Under the pieces are notes generated by a model. That model was not told the DNA's origin and made no database searches. It was given only the letters and a program-made list of their open reading frames with translations. A DNA stretch of 64,000 bases from Gammaproteobacteria bacterium. GTDB taxonomy: Bacteria; Pseudomonadota; Gammaproteobacteria; Nevskiales; Nevskiaceae. The stretch covers positions 19,627 through 83,626 of the forward strand of contig JAHZLQ010000041.1 of the NCBI GenBank assembly GCA_022599775.1, in the 5' to 3' direction. Positions 1 to 9,483 of this stretch are shown in pieces. The position numbers and the translations under genes were made by a program. Positions within the stretch are counted from its first letter, which is position 1. The number at the start of each line of letters is the position of its first letter.

Positions 1-901
1 CGTCTGCCGTGATCGGCTGGGGATAACGGTTCGGGTGCGCGGCGTCGACGCACTGCGGCAGCGTCTCGATCAGCAGCTCCGGGTTCGGATGCAGGAAGAA
101 CGGCACCGAGTAGCGCGAGCGTCGCGCCGCCGCGCCCACCGGGTTCACCACGCGATGCGTCGTCGACGGGAACACGTGATTGCTCAGCCGTTGCAGCATG
201 TCCCCGATATTGACCACGATCGCGTCCGGCGGCGGCGCCACCGCCAGCCAGTCACCTTCACGCGTCAGGATTTCGAGCCCGGCGTCGCTGGCGCCGACCA
301 GCAAGGTGATCAAATTGATGTCCTCGTGGGCGCCGGCACGAACATTCGGCAGGTCCGTCCCGGTGAGTGGCGGATAGTGCAGCGCCCGCAGGATCGAGTT
401 GCCGTGATCGACGCGTGACTCGAACCAGTCCGGTTCCAGGCCCAGATGCTGGGCCAGAGCCGCCAGCACGCGCCGTCCGAGACCGTCCAGCGCGCAGTAC
501 AAGGCGTAGCCGGCCGAACGCACCGCCGGCACTTCGGCCGGCCACAGGTTCGGTGGCAGCTTCTCCCCGTACGGGGAACCCGGCCGCAACTCGCGGCCGA
601 TATGCCAGAACTCCTTGAGATCGGCGTGCTGCGCGTCCCTCGCGGTTTCGGTCTTGTACGGGGTATAGCCACGCGCCCCGCCACCGCCGGCCACGCGATA
701 ACGCAGCTTGATCGCCTCGGGCAGCTCGAAGAACGCGCGAAAGGCCGCGTAGGCTGCATCGATCAGTGCATCGGGAATCCCGTGCCCCTGCAGACAGCAG
801 AATCCGTACTCGCGATAAGCACCGCCGAGTTCGGCGACGAAGCGCTCGCGATCGTGTTCGAGGCGACCGATGTCCAGAACCGGAACGGAACGCGCGTTCA
901 T
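1..901 (-). CDS. 2-oxoglutarate/Fe(II)-dependent dioxygenase, isopenicillin-N-synthase family (3' end outside window)
   Basis: Translating the minus strand from the ATG at 901 gives about 300 residues without a stop before the window edge. The N-terminus (NARSVPVLDIGRLEHDRERF) followed by YGFCCLQGHGIPDALID is the non-haem dioxygenase N-domain. The iron ligands are visible as His192-x-Asp194 (AHEDINLITLL) and His249 (THRVVNP), with the 2-oxoglutarate-binding Arg-x-Ser in SRYSVPFFLHP. Family members oxidise small molecules in the cytoplasm; the substrate cannot be told. The start overlaps the trmJ stop as ATGA, so the two are probably co-transcribed. Only the C-terminal end is missing. Confidence 0.88.
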   Translation of the reverse strand, partial: MNARSVPVLDIGRLEHDRERFVAELGGAYREYGFCCLQGHGIPDALIDAAYAAFRAFFELPEAIKLRYRVAGGGGARGYTPYKTETARDAQHADLKEFWHIGRELRPGSPYGEKLPPNLWPAEVPAVRSAGYALYCALDGLGRRVLAALAQHLGLEPDWFESRVDHGNSILRALHYPPLTGTDLPNVRAGAHEDINLITLLVGASDAGLEILTREGDWLAVAPPPDAIVVNIGDMLQRLSNHVFPSTTHRVVNPVGAAARRSRYSVPFFLHPNPELLIETLPQCVDAAHPNRYPQPITAD

Positions 902-1662
902 GCGTCCAGCTTGCGCTCCACGCAGGTCAGAATGCCGCGCAGAATGCTGAGTTCGTCGTCGTCCGGTGCGGCGCGCGAATACAGGCGCCGCAGGCGCAGC
1001 GGCAATCGCCGTGGATTGTCCGCGGCCATGAAGCCGATGCGGATCACCACGCGGTTCAGATGCTCGTAGAACAGCTCCATGCCGGCCTGCGGTGCCGGCC
1101 GGTGCACCTCGGCCGGTACCGGCCTCAGCGCCAGCACGGCCTGCCGCAGTTCGTAACTCATCACCTGCACGGAAGCCGCCAGGTTCAGCGAGCTGAATTC
1201 GGGGTTGGCAGGGATTTCGATGGCCTCGTGGCAATAGCCGAGCTGCTGGTTGGTGAGGCCGACGCGCTCGGGACCAAATAACAATGCGATCGGGCCGGGC
1301 ACCGCTTGCGCGGCCACATCCTCGGCGAAGCGACACGGCGAGGTGAATGGCACCGACAGATCGCGGCGGCGCGCCGTGGTGGCGTAGACGCGGGTGCAGT
1401 CCGCCACCGCGTCGGCAATATCCGGGTGCACGCGCGCCTGTTCGAGCACACTGGCGGCGCTCGACGCCATGGCCACGGACTGCGCGTCCGGCAGCTGGCG
1501 CGGCGCCACCAGGCGCAGATCGGTCAGCCCCATCGTCAGCATGGCGCGCGCCGCAGCGCCGATATTGCCGGGGTGCTGCACGCCCACCAACACGATGCGG
1601 ATTCGTGACAGCGCGGCGGCAATCTCCCCGGCGCGCGTGCCGTCGTCGGTTTCCATGGTCAT
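898..1662 (-). CDS. trmJ: tRNA (cytidine/uridine-2'-O-)-methyltransferase TrmJ
   Basis: A 254-residue SPOUT-family methyltransferase. It begins with the family signature IRIVLVGVQHPGNIGAAARA and contains LLFGPERVGLTNQQL and the C-terminal SSLNLAASVQVMSYELRQA, which together build the SAM-binding trefoil knot. TrmJ methylates the 2'-hydroxyl of position 32 in several tRNAs. Length matches E. coli TrmJ (246 aa). It is divergent from suhB with only 38 bp between starts, a neighbourhood common in gammaproteobacteria, and its stop overlaps the next start (ATGA). A second in-frame ATG two codons downstream is an alternative start. Confidence 0.93.
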   Translation of the reverse strand: MTMETDDGTRAGEIAAALSRIRIVLVGVQHPGNIGAAARAMLTMGLTDLRLVAPRQLPDAQSVAMASSAASVLEQARVHPDIADAVADCTRVYATTARRRDLSVPFTSPCRFAEDVAAQAVPGPIALLFGPERVGLTNQQLGYCHEAIEIPANPEFSSLNLAASVQVMSYELRQAVLALRPVPAEVHRPAPQAGMELFYEHLNRVVIRIGFMAADNPRRLPLRLRRLYSRAAPDDDELSILRGILTCVERKLDA

Positions 1663-1700
1663 TCTGCTATCCTACGCGGCCATTTACCGCATCTTTTCCA

Positions 1701-2495
1701 ATGCATCCGTTGGTCAATATCGCCGTGACCGCCGCCCGTGCGGCCGGCAATTTCATACTGCGACATTCCGAGCGTGTCGAATCGCTCAATGTACAGACCA
1801 AGGGTGCCAGCGATTTCGTGTCCGAAGTGGATCGCGGCGCGGAAGCGGAGATCATCCGCACGATCCGCCGCTACTACCCGGATCACGCAATTCTCGCAGA
1901 GGAAGGCGGCGGCAGCGAAGTCCACCCGGACGATGCCGAGTACACCTGGATCATCGATCCGCTCGACGGCACCACCAATTTCCTGCATCGCGTACCGCAG
2001 TACTGCGTCTCGATCGGTATCGTCCGGCGCGGCGTGGTCGAACACGGCGTGATCTACGCGCCGGAACCCGGCGATCTGTACACCGCGTCCAAGGGCAGCG
2101 GCGCGCAGCTCAACAATCGCCGACTGCGCTGCAGCCGCACCAAGACGCTGGACGAAGCGCTGATCGGCACCGGCATGCCGATCCGCAATCCGGAACGGCG
2201 CGAGATCTACATGCCGATGCTGGGCAATGTGCTCGACAGCACTGCGGGGATCCGCCGCCCCGGTTCGGCCGCTCTCGATCTGGCCTACGTGGCCGCGGGG
2301 CGCTTCGACGGCTTCTGGGAGCTTGGCCTCAAGCCCTGGGACATCGCGGCCGGCATCCTCATGGTGCAGGAAGCCGGCGGCGTGGTCAGCGAGCTGTACG
2401 GCCGCGATGATGTGCTCGCCACCGGCAATGTCGTGGCGGCCAACGTCAAACTGCATGGCCCGCTGCTGTCCCTGCTGCGTAGCGACGCCGCCTAG
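1701..2495 (+). CDS. suhB: Inositol-1-monophosphatase SuhB
   Basis: 264 residues starting at MHPLVNIAVTAARAAG, the usual SuhB N-terminus; the open frame extends further upstream but that part overlaps trmJ antisense and is rejected. Metal-binding motifs of the inositol monophosphatase family are present: Glu-Glu at residues 67-68, DPLDGTTNF at 86-94 and the second motif PWDIAAG near residue 211. The enzyme hydrolyses myo-inositol-1-phosphate with magnesium, and in E. coli SuhB also joins the rRNA antitermination complex. It is divergent from trmJ. Confidence 0.95.
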   Translation: MHPLVNIAVTAARAAGNFILRHSERVESLNVQTKGASDFVSEVDRGAEAEIIRTIRRYYPDHAILAEEGGGSEVHPDDAEYTWIIDPLDGTTNFLHRVPQYCVSIGIVRRGVVEHGVIYAPEPGDLYTASKGSGAQLNNRRLRCSRTKTLDEALIGTGMPIRNPERREIYMPMLGNVLDSTAGIRRPGSAALDLAYVAAGRFDGFWELGLKPWDIAAGILMVQEAGGVVSELYGRDDVLATGNVVAANVKLHGPLLSLLRSDAA

Positions 2496-2518
2496 CACCG
2501 AATCCCGCCGTATCCCCG

Positions 2519-3829
2519 ATGGACAACTGGCTGCTGATGCTCGGCGCACTGCTGTTGGTGCTGCTGAACGGTTTCTTCGTCGCCGCCGAGTTCGCGATCG
2601 TCAAGCTGCGCCTGACGCAGGCCGAGGAGCTGGCCGAGGACGGCGGCATTTTCGCGCGCGTGCTGCGCAGCGTCCGCTCCAATCTGGACGCCTATCTTTC
2701 CGCATGCCAGCTCGGCATCACCCTGGCCTCGCTGGGCCTGGGCTGGATCGGCGAACCGGCGTTTGCGCGCGTGCTCGAACCGGCACTGGCCACACTCGGC
2801 GTGACTTCGCCCGAAGCGATTCATGGCACATCCTTCGCGCTGGCGTTCACGCTGATCTCCTTCCTGCACATCGTGCTCGGAGAACTCGCGCCCAAGTCCA
2901 TCGCGATCCGCCACCCCTCATCGATCTCTCTGTGGACGGCGACGCCGCTGTTCCTGTTTCACTGGCTGGCCTATCCCTTCATCCGTCTGCTCAACGGCAG
3001 TGCCAACCTGTTGCTGCGGGTGCTGGGCGTGGAGGTTGCGCACGAGGGCGACGAAGCGCATTCGGCCGATGAGATCAAGAAGGTGTTGCTGGCCAGCCAT
3101 CGTCACGGCGAACTCACGCGCCAGGAAACGCACTGGCTGACCAATGCCCTGGAAATCTCCGATCTGGCGACCGGCGATCTGATGAGGCCCTGGTCCGACG
3201 CGGTGATACTCGATGTGGACATGCCGCTGCCGGAGATTGCGCGCATCGCCGCCCGCTACCGCTTCTCGCGCTATCCGGTGTGTGAGGATGGACGCGAAAA
3301 CCCGGTCGGCTTGCTGCTGTTCAAGGACTTGTTCGCAGCCCTGCAGGAGCGCCCCGACCTCACTGACGTGCGCGAAGTCATGCGCGACATCCCGGTGGTC
3401 AGCCGCGACGATTCGGCCGCCGGCCTGTTCCGCCGCTTCCTGCGCGGTCATCCGCATTTCGCGCTGGTGGTGGATCGGCGCGGCGGTCCGCTCGGCTTCG
3501 TCACCTTCGATCACGTGCTCGACGTGCTGTTCGGCCGTGTCCAGGATGAATTCCGCCGTGCACGCGACGACTGGAAGCTCGCGCCGGACGGCAGTTACGA
3601 AGGCCGGGGCACCCTGCCGATCATCACCCTGGAGCGACTGATCGGCCACGAAATCGAATCTGGTGAGGCCGACAGCGTCGGCGGCCTGGTCATGCAGCAT
3701 CTGGACCGTGTGCCGCACAACGGCGACACCGCCGAGTTCGACGACATGTGCATCGAAGTCCTGGAAATGGAAGGCCCGCGGGTCGAACGCGTGCGCCTCA
3801 GAATCCAACCCCGTACCCGCAACGATTGA
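2519..3829 (+). CDS. CNNM/CBS-domain membrane protein, CorC/HlyC family
   Basis: 436 residues. The N-terminal part (about 1-170) is a DUF21/CNNM membrane domain starting with a hydrophobic helix ([20 protein letters not shown]) and the family signature [21 protein letters not shown]. Two CBS repeats follow (about 205-330; [25 protein letters not shown]), then a CorC/HlyC transporter-associated domain at the C-terminus. Family members are linked to magnesium or cobalt efflux in the inner membrane; 'hemolysin' is a historical name. It starts 23 bp after suhB on the same strand and may be co-transcribed. Confidence 0.9.
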   Translation: MDNWLLMLGALLLVLLNGFFVAAEFAIVKLRLTQAEELAEDGGIFARVLRSVRSNLDAYLSACQLGITLASLGLGWIGEPAFARVLEPALATLGVTSPEAIHGTSFALAFTLISFLHIVLGELAPKSIAIRHPSSISLWTATPLFLFHWLAYPFIRLLNGSANLLLRVLGVEVAHEGDEAHSADEIKKVLLASHRHGELTRQETHWLTNALEISDLATGDLMRPWSDAVILDVDMPLPEIARIAARYRFSRYPVCEDGRENPVGLLLFKDLFAALQERPDLTDVREVMRDIPVVSRDDSAAGLFRRFLRGHPHFALVVDRRGGPLGFVTFDHVLDVLFGRVQDEFRRARDDWKLAPDGSYEGRGTLPIITLERLIGHEIESGEADSVGGLVMQHLDRVPHNGDTAEFDDMCIEVLEMEGPRVERVRLRIQPRTRND

Positions 3830-3918
3830 ACCGTTCGGCGGTTAGGCTGGACTTTGGCGCCCAATGCGTTCACCGTGGTCGGGCATACGTTTCAAGCAGT
3901 GTCGTCAGCGCAGTGTCT

Positions 3919-3935
3919 CGCCGCTGTCAGCGGCG
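3919..3935 (+). promoter_or_regulatory. Hairpin in the cold-shock gene leader
   Basis: A perfect 7-bp stem (CGCCGCT / AGCGGCG) with a 3-nt loop lies about 85 nt upstream of the cold-shock start, within a 188-bp gap. Long structured leaders that act as temperature switches are established for cspA-type genes; this role here is inference. Confidence 0.45.
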
Positions 3936-4017
3936 GGTTCCAATCCCGGATGTGCTCTTGTTTCGTCTGTCCAGTACCGGGCTGGGTTCCCGTCTTCAAT
4001 GCAATAGGATGTATTTC

Positions 4018-4230
4018 ATGAGTAATGTTTCCAGCGGCAGTGTGAAGTGGTTCAACGACGCCAAGGGCTTTGGCTTCATCACACCGTCTGACGGTGGCGA
4101 AGATCTGTTCGCGCACTTCAAAGAGATTCAGGGCGACGGCTTCAAGAGCCTTGCCGAAGGCCAGCAGGTCGAGTTCGTTGCAGCCCGTGGCCCCAAGGGC
4201 ATGCAGGCGACGCAGATCCGTCCCGTCTGA
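4018..4230 (+). CDS. cspA: Cold-shock domain protein (CspA family)
   Basis: 70 residues, the standard length, with both RNA-binding motifs: [14 protein letters not shown] (RNP1 region) and DLFAHF (RNP2). It is a single OB-fold nucleic-acid chaperone that binds single-stranded RNA and DNA in the cytoplasm. The start at 4018 was chosen over the ATG at 4009 because AGGA at 4006-4009 is 8 nt upstream and the N-terminus matches the family. A strong terminator follows at 4251. The gene has a 188-bp leader with a hairpin. The symbol marks the family; which paralogue it is cannot be told. Confidence 0.93.
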   Translation: MSNVSSGSVKWFNDAKGFGFITPSDGGEDLFAHFKEIQGDGFKSLAEGQQVEFVAARGPKGMQATQIRPV

Positions 4231-4250
4231 ACGACGTCGGACGTAAATAA

Positions 4251-4277
4251 ACCGCGGCTTCGGCCGCGGTTTTTTTT
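4251..4277 (+). terminator. Rho-independent terminator of the cold-shock gene
   Basis: Stem ACCGCGGC / GCCGCGGT with a TTCG tetraloop, directly followed by eight T residues. It lies 21 bp after the cold-shock stop and also separates it from the convergent secF. Confidence 0.93.
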
Positions 4278-4312
4278 GTGCCTGACGATCAGGCGAAAGC
4301 GCCGCGAACCGG

Positions 4313-5248
4313 CTACGGCATATCGTCAATCTCGCCCTTCTGCTCGGGCGGCAGCAAATCTTCGCGCGACACGCCCAGCATCAGCGTCAGGGCGCTGGCG
4401 ACGAACACCGAGGAGTAGGTTCCGGCGACGATGCCGACGATCAATGCGGTGGCGAAACCGCGGATGGTCTCCCCGCCCAACAGCAGCAGCGCCGTCAGCA
4501 CCACGATCGTGGTCAGACCGGTGTTGATGGTGCGTGCCAGGGTCTGGTTGACGGCGTTGTTGATGACCTCCGCCGAGGTTTCGGTGCGGCTGGCGATGAA
4601 GTTCTCGCGCACGCGGTCGAACACCACGATGGAGTCGTTCAGGGAATAGCCGATCACCGCCAGCACCGCGGCAAGCACCGTCAGGTCGAACTCCGTACCG
4701 GTGATCGCGAAGTAGCCGATCACCACCACGGCATCGTGGACCAGGGCCAGCACCGCGCCGAGCGAGAATTTCCATTCGAAGCGGAACGACACGTAGATCA
4801 GGATCAGCAGCAGGGCGACGATCATCGCCAGCGACCCGTCGACCGCCAGTTCGTCACCGACCTGCGAACTGACGAAGGCGAAGCTGCGCACTTCCAGATC
4901 GGGCGCGTTCTGGCTGAGCACGCCCAGAAGATCGTTGCGGACCTCGTTGTCCTGCGCACCTTCACCGTTCGGTGCCAGACGAATCAGCACATCGCTGCGC
5001 GTGCCGAAGTATTGGACCTGGGCACCGGCGAATTCACTGTCATCCAGCGAAGCACGCACTTCGGACAGGTCCACCGCCTCGGGATAGCGCACTTCCACCA
5101 GATAGCCACCGGTGAAGTCGATCCCGAAATTCAGGCCCTTGATCAGCACCGCCGCCAACGAACCGACGATCAGCACGGCCGAGATCACGAACATGGCGCG
5201 CCGACGCGACATCCAGTCGATCTTCGGCGCTCGAGAGAAATAACGCAT
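4313..5248 (-). CDS. secF: Protein translocase subunit SecF
   Basis: 311 residues with six predicted membrane segments and the SecF signatures FTGGYLVEVRYP near the N-terminus, NDSIVVFDRVREN and TGLTTIVVLTALLLLGG. SecF pairs with SecD in the inner membrane and uses the proton motive force to help pull preproteins out of the SecYEG channel. It starts 11 bp after secD in the order yajC-secD-secF, the normal operon layout. Length is normal for the family (about 310-325). Confidence 0.96.
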   Translation of the reverse strand: MRYFSRAPKIDWMSRRRAMFVISAVLIVGSLAAVLIKGLNFGIDFTGGYLVEVRYPEAVDLSEVRASLDDSEFAGAQVQYFGTRSDVLIRLAPNGEGAQDNEVRNDLLGVLSQNAPDLEVRSFAFVSSQVGDELAVDGSLAMIVALLLILIYVSFRFEWKFSLGAVLALVHDAVVVIGYFAITGTEFDLTVLAAVLAVIGYSLNDSIVVFDRVRENFIASRTETSAEVINNAVNQTLARTINTGLTTIVVLTALLLLGGETIRGFATALIVGIVAGTYSSVFVASALTLMLGVSREDLLPPEQKGEIDDMP

Positions 5249-5259
5249 GAATATTCTCC

Positions 5260-7119
5260 TTACACCGGAAGATCGGTGAGACGCTGCTTGCGCCCGTACG
5301 TGAGTTCAACCAGCGAACGCGAGCCGATGATGGCCGTGAACATCGAGGTCAGAATGCCGATCGACAGCGTCACCGCGAAACCCTGCACCGGGCCGGTGCC
5401 GAGGGCGAACAGCACCACCGCGGCGATCAGGGTGGTGATCTGCGAGTCTGCGATGGTGAGGAAGGCGCGGTCGTAGCCGGCGCTGATCGCCTCGCGCGGA
5501 CTGCGCCCGCCGAACAGTTCCTCGCGCACACGCTCGTAAATGAGCACGTTGGCGTCCACCGCCATGCCCAGCGTCAGCACGATGCCGGCGATGCCGGGCA
5601 GGGTCAGCGTGGCCTGAATCAGCGACATCGCCGCCACCACCAGCACCAGGTTGGTCATCAGCGCGATGCCGGCAAAGATGCCGAATACGCGGTAGTAGAC
5701 CGCCATGTAGGCCACGACCAGCAGAAAGCCGATCAGCGCCGCCATGAAGCCCTTGTTGATGTTGTCGCGGCCCAGGCTCGGGCCGATGGTGCGTTCCTCG
5801 ACGATCACGATCGGCGCGGCCAGCGCGCCGGCGCGCAATTGCAGCGCCAGGTCCTGGGCTTCCTTGCTGTCCAGCCCGGTGGTCTGAAAGCGCTTGCCGA
5901 AGATGCCGTTGATGGTGGCGACCGAAATCACTTCCTGCACGTCACGACGCTCGCGCATCGGCTCGCCCTTGGCGTTGTACGTGGTGGTGATCTGCGTTTC
6001 CTTGTAGAGCACCGCCATCGGCTTGCCGACGTTCTTCTGCGTGAAGTCGAACATCTTGTCGGCGGCGCGGCCGTTGAGCGTGACCGACACCGCCGGCGAA
6101 CCCGACTGCTGGTCGATGGTGGAGGTCGCATCCACGATCTGCGCGCCGGTGGCGATGACCTCGCGCTTGAGCAGCACCGGCTGGCCGTTGCGCTCATAGA
6201 ACAGCTCGTCGCCGTACGGCACATTGCCGCTGGAAGCGGCGGCGTTGGCGTCGCCCTGGGTATCGACCGCGCGATATTCCAGGGTGGCGGTCGCGCCCAG
6301 CAGGTCCTTGACGCGGGTGGTGTCCTGCACGCCCGGAAGCTCAACCACGATACGGTCCAGGCCTTGGCGCTGCACGATCGGCTCGGCCACACCAAGCTGG
6401 TTGACGCGATTGCGCAGCGTCGTCAGGTTCTGCTTCACGGCGAAGTCGACGAGACGCTTGCTTTCGTCTTCGGTCACGCGCGCGATCAAGGTCGGTGCGG
6501 TGGCATCGCCGCCGCTGCTGAACTGCAGTTCCGGGAATTCGCCGCCGAGCACCGCTTCGGCCTGGTCGCGCAGATCGTCGTTCTTGAACTGCAGAACCAC
6601 GGAATCGCCCTGAATGTTGCGCCCGCTGTAACGGATGTCCTGATCGCGCAGAAATCGCGGCAGATCTTCCAGATAGCGCGTCATCGCGGCCTTGAAGATA
6701 TCGTCGGTGGCCACTTCGAGCAGGAAGTGCACACCGCCGCGCAGGTCCAGACCCAGCGCCATCGGCTGGGCACCGATGGCTTCCATCCAGGCCGGGGTCT
6801 TGGACGCCAGGTTCAGGGCAACGACGTAGTCGCGGCCCAGCCCCTGCTTGAGCGCGTCGGCCACATCGAGCTGCCGCTCCTCATCGGGCAGGCGGACAAT
6901 CCACTGTCCGTCCTCGAGCGAGGATTCCAGCACTTCGGAACCGTCGGCCTTGAGCAGCGCGGCGACGCGGTCGCCGAAATCGGCGCTCAGCGGTTCGCCG
7001 TTCTGCCGGCTGACCTGCACGGCGGGGTCGTCACCATAGAGATTGGGCGCCGCGTAGAGCACGCCGAAGACCACCGCCAGCAACAGCAGCAGCGTCTTCC
7101 ACAGGGGGTATGTGCGCAT
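5260..7119 (-). CDS. secD: Protein translocase subunit SecD
   Basis: 619 residues: an N-terminal membrane helix (LWKTLLLLLAVVFGVLYAAP), a large periplasmic P1 region with GLDLRGGVHFLLEV, and a C-terminal RND-type membrane domain with GMAVDANVLIYERVREE. It forms the SecDF motor for late steps of protein export. It lies 6 bp after yajC. Length equals that of E. coli SecD (615). Confidence 0.97.
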   Translation of the reverse strand: MRTYPLWKTLLLLLAVVFGVLYAAPNLYGDDPAVQVSRQNGEPLSADFGDRVAALLKADGSEVLESSLEDGQWIVRLPDEERQLDVADALKQGLGRDYVVALNLASKTPAWMEAIGAQPMALGLDLRGGVHFLLEVATDDIFKAAMTRYLEDLPRFLRDQDIRYSGRNIQGDSVVLQFKNDDLRDQAEAVLGGEFPELQFSSGGDATAPTLIARVTEDESKRLVDFAVKQNLTTLRNRVNQLGVAEPIVQRQGLDRIVVELPGVQDTTRVKDLLGATATLEYRAVDTQGDANAAASSGNVPYGDELFYERNGQPVLLKREVIATGAQIVDATSTIDQQSGSPAVSVTLNGRAADKMFDFTQKNVGKPMAVLYKETQITTTYNAKGEPMRERRDVQEVISVATINGIFGKRFQTTGLDSKEAQDLALQLRAGALAAPIVIVEERTIGPSLGRDNINKGFMAALIGFLLVVAYMAVYYRVFGIFAGIALMTNLVLVVAAMSLIQATLTLPGIAGIVLTLGMAVDANVLIYERVREELFGGRSPREAISAGYDRAFLTIADSQITTLIAAVVLFALGTGPVQGFAVTLSIGILTSMFTAIIGSRSLVELTYGRKQRLTDLPV

Positions 7120-7125
7120 CTCGAA

Positions 7126-7458
7126 TCAGGCGGACTTCAGGCTGCCCTTGGGCAGGACGCCGGTAATTGCCTGACGCTGCAGCTTGATCACGGTGTTGTC
7201 AGCGATCTCGACGGAGACGAAGTTCTCGCCCAGCGTCGTGACCTTGCCGGCCACGCCACCGGAGGTGACGACTTCATCACCGACCGCCAGCTTCTCCAGC
7301 AACTGCTTGTGTTCCTTGCTGCGCTTCATCTGCGGACGGATCAGCAGGAAGTAGAACAGCACGATCAGGGCGATCGGCATCAACATCGAAACTAGCGGAC
7401 TGCCCTGCTGCGGCGCGGCCGCCTGTGCATAGGCGGGGCTGAGAAAGAAATCCAGCAC
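7126..7458 (-). CDS. yajC: Preprotein translocase accessory subunit YajC
   Basis: 110 residues with one membrane helix (residues about 22-42, VSMLMPIALIVLFYFLLIRP) followed by the conserved basic stretch QMKRSKEHKQLLEKLAVGDEVVTSGG, typical of YajC. It is a small inner-membrane partner of SecDF. First gene of yajC-secD-secF; tgt/queA, often upstream in other gammaproteobacteria, are not here, and the promoter region faces a divergent acyl-CoA dehydrogenase. Confidence 0.95.
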   Translation of the reverse strand: MLDFFLSPAYAQAAAPQQGSPLVSMLMPIALIVLFYFLLIRPQMKRSKEHKQLLEKLAVGDEVVTSGGVAGKVTTLGENFVSVEIADNTVIKLQRQAITGVLPKGSLKSA

Positions 7459-7646
7459 GGATACGACTCCCGAAATAGAGTGAAAAGGTCTGAGCCCAGA
7501 CCCCGTGGTGACGCGAAAGGTCGCGAATTATGCCACAGGCCGGCGGCTCGCCCGAATGCCCGCCCTGCCGGGCCGCAATGTCGGTCGAAGGCCTTGTGAT
7601 AGCCTCCCGCGCAACACAATTCCCTTCCTTTTCGGAGACCCGTCCC

Positions 7647-9404
7647 ATGGCAAATTACAAGGCGCCGCTGCGCGAAATCGACTTTGTTCTCAACAAGGTA
7701 CTGAATGCCGGACAACTCGCGGAGCTGCCCGGTTTCGAAGACGCGACGCCTGATTTCACGTCCGGTCTGCTCGACGAGGCGGCCAAGCTGATCGAGTCCG
7801 AGCTGGCGCCGCTGAACGCCTCCGGCGACGCACAGGGCTGCCGTTGGGACAACGGCGAGGTGCGGATTCCGGATGGGTTTGCCGAGGCCTACAAACTCTA
7901 CTGGGAATCCGGCTGGGTCGGCCTGTGCAACCCGGTCGAGCTTGGTGGACAGGGTCTGCCCTACACCCTGTCCAAGGTGGTCGAGGAAATGACCTGTTCG
8001 GCCAACGTCGCCTTCGCGCTGTATCCGGGCCTGACCACCAGCTGCTTCGAGGCCTTGCTGGCGATGGCCAGCGAACCGGATCGCAAGCGCTACCTGAGCA
8101 AGCTCGCCACCGGCGAATGGACCGGCGCCATGTGTCTCACCGAACCCCAGGCCGGTTCCGACCTTGCGGCCGTGAAGACCAAGGCGACGCCGCGCGGCGA
8201 CGGCAGCTACGCGATCGAAGGCGGCAAGATCTTCATCACCGCCGGCGAGCACGGCATGGTCGACAACATCATCCACTTCGTGCTCGCGCGTCTGCCGGAT
8301 GCACCGCCGGGCGTGAAGGGTCTGTCCACGTTCATCGTGCCGAAGTTTCTCGTCAACGACGATGGCAGCCTCGGCGAGCGCAACGCATTCGGCTGCGTGT
8401 CGATCGAGCACAAGATGGGCATCCACGGTTCGTCGACCTGCAGCATGCAGTTCGACGGCGCCGTCGGCACCCTGGTCGGCGAGCCCAACACCGGCATCAT
8501 GAACATGTTCGTGATGATGAACCTGGCGCGCATCATGGTGGGCCTGCAGGGCCTGGGCCAGTGCGAACTCGCCACGCAGAACGCGATCCGCTATGCGCTG
8601 GAGCGCAAGCAGGGCAAGGCCGGCACCCGCGATGACGCAAGCATCGTCGATCACCCGGACGTGCGGCGCATGCTGCTGACGATGAAGGCCACCACCGAGG
8701 GCGCCCGCGTTCTGGCCTACGAGACCGCGATGTTCGTGGACCTGTCGCACAAGCACCCGGACGCGGCAGTGCGCGAGGAAGCGCAGGACTGGGTCGAACT
8801 CAATACGCCGCTGGTCAAGTCGTTCTGCACCGACGCGGCGTTCGAACTCGCCAGCACCGCCGTTCAGGTCTACGGCGGGCATGGTTTCATCCGCGAGCAC
8901 GGCATCGAGCAGATCGTGCGCGACTCCAAGATTCTCGCGCTGTACGAAGGCACCAACGGCATTCAGGCGATGGACCTGGTGCGGCGCAAGCTGTTCCTCA
9001 ACGGCGGACGCCTGCCGCAGCGCTTCTTTGCCGCAGTGCGCTCGCAGATGGACGGCGACGCTCCACTGGGCTATTTGGTGCGTCCGCTGACCAAGGCGGT
9101 GGATGCACTCGAGGAAACCACGCTGTGGCTGCAGGAACACTATCGCGAGAATCCGGATGCCGGCGGCTTCGGCGCGGTGGAGTTCCAGCGCGCGTTTGCG
9201 CTGACCTATCTCGGCTACAACTGGATGCGCATGGCCAAGGCCGCCTGCAAATTGGATGACGGGCCGTTCAAGTCCGCCAAGCTGGTGACGGCCCGCTTCT
9301 TTGCCTCACGTTTGCTCACCCAGGTTCCGCTGCTGTGCGAAAACGTGCGGCAAAGCCCGGAAGACGAGATGGCGCTGGACCCGCAGGCGCTGCTCGAAGT
9401 TTGA
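7647..9404 (+). CDS. Acyl-CoA dehydrogenase, large C-terminally extended type (DmdC/FadE-like)
   Basis: 585 residues. The start at 7647 (MANYKAPLREIDFVLNKVL) is preceded by a CGGAG ribosome site and matches the special N-terminal domain of the large acyl-CoA dehydrogenase subfamily; the open frame continues upstream but the added residues look non-coding. FAD/substrate motifs include MCLTEPQAGSDLAAVKT and KIFITAGEHGM; the active-site glutamate region is LYEGTNGIQAMDL. A C-terminal helical extension follows (about residue 460 onward). It dehydrogenates acyl-CoA thioesters, transferring electrons to electron-transfer flavoprotein; 3-methylmercaptopropionyl-CoA dehydrogenase DmdC belongs to the same subfamily, so the exact substrate is open. 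Confidence 0.88.
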   Translation: MANYKAPLREIDFVLNKVLNAGQLAELPGFEDATPDFTSGLLDEAAKLIESELAPLNASGDAQGCRWDNGEVRIPDGFAEAYKLYWESGWVGLCNPVELGGQGLPYTLSKVVEEMTCSANVAFALYPGLTTSCFEALLAMASEPDRKRYLSKLATGEWTGAMCLTEPQAGSDLAAVKTKATPRGDGSYAIEGGKIFITAGEHGMVDNIIHFVLARLPDAPPGVKGLSTFIVPKFLVNDDGSLGERNAFGCVSIEHKMGIHGSSTCSMQFDGAVGTLVGEPNTGIMNMFVMMNLARIMVGLQGLGQCELATQNAIRYALERKQGKAGTRDDASIVDHPDVRRMLLTMKATTEGARVLAYETAMFVDLSHKHPDAAVREEAQDWVELNTPLVKSFCTDAAFELASTAVQVYGGHGFIREHGIEQIVRDSKILALYEGTNGIQAMDLVRRKLFLNGGRLPQRFFAAVRSQMDGDAPLGYLVRPLTKAVDALEETTLWLQEHYRENPDAGGFGAVEFQRAFALTYLGYNWMRMAKAACKLDDGPFKSAKLVTARFFASRLLTQVPLLCENVRQSPEDEMALDPQALLEV

Positions 9405-9415
9405 GGCTCCCCAAT

Positions 9416-9444
9416 GAAAAGGCGGGCTCAGCGGCCCGCCCTTT
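9416..9444. terminator. Bidirectional terminator between acyl-CoA dehydrogenase and PII genes
   Basis: Stem GGCGGGC / GCCCGCC with a 6-nt loop, flanked by GAAAA on the left and CTTTC on the right, between two convergent genes. Both orientations have a short U-rich tail. Confidence 0.75.
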
Positions 9445-9483
9445 CATCGACTGATCGTCACCGCACCATTCGCACCGGCCGGC

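Noticed and set aside
5839..7395. 518-residue plus-strand frame opposite secD
   Set aside because: Antisense shadow of a highly conserved gene.
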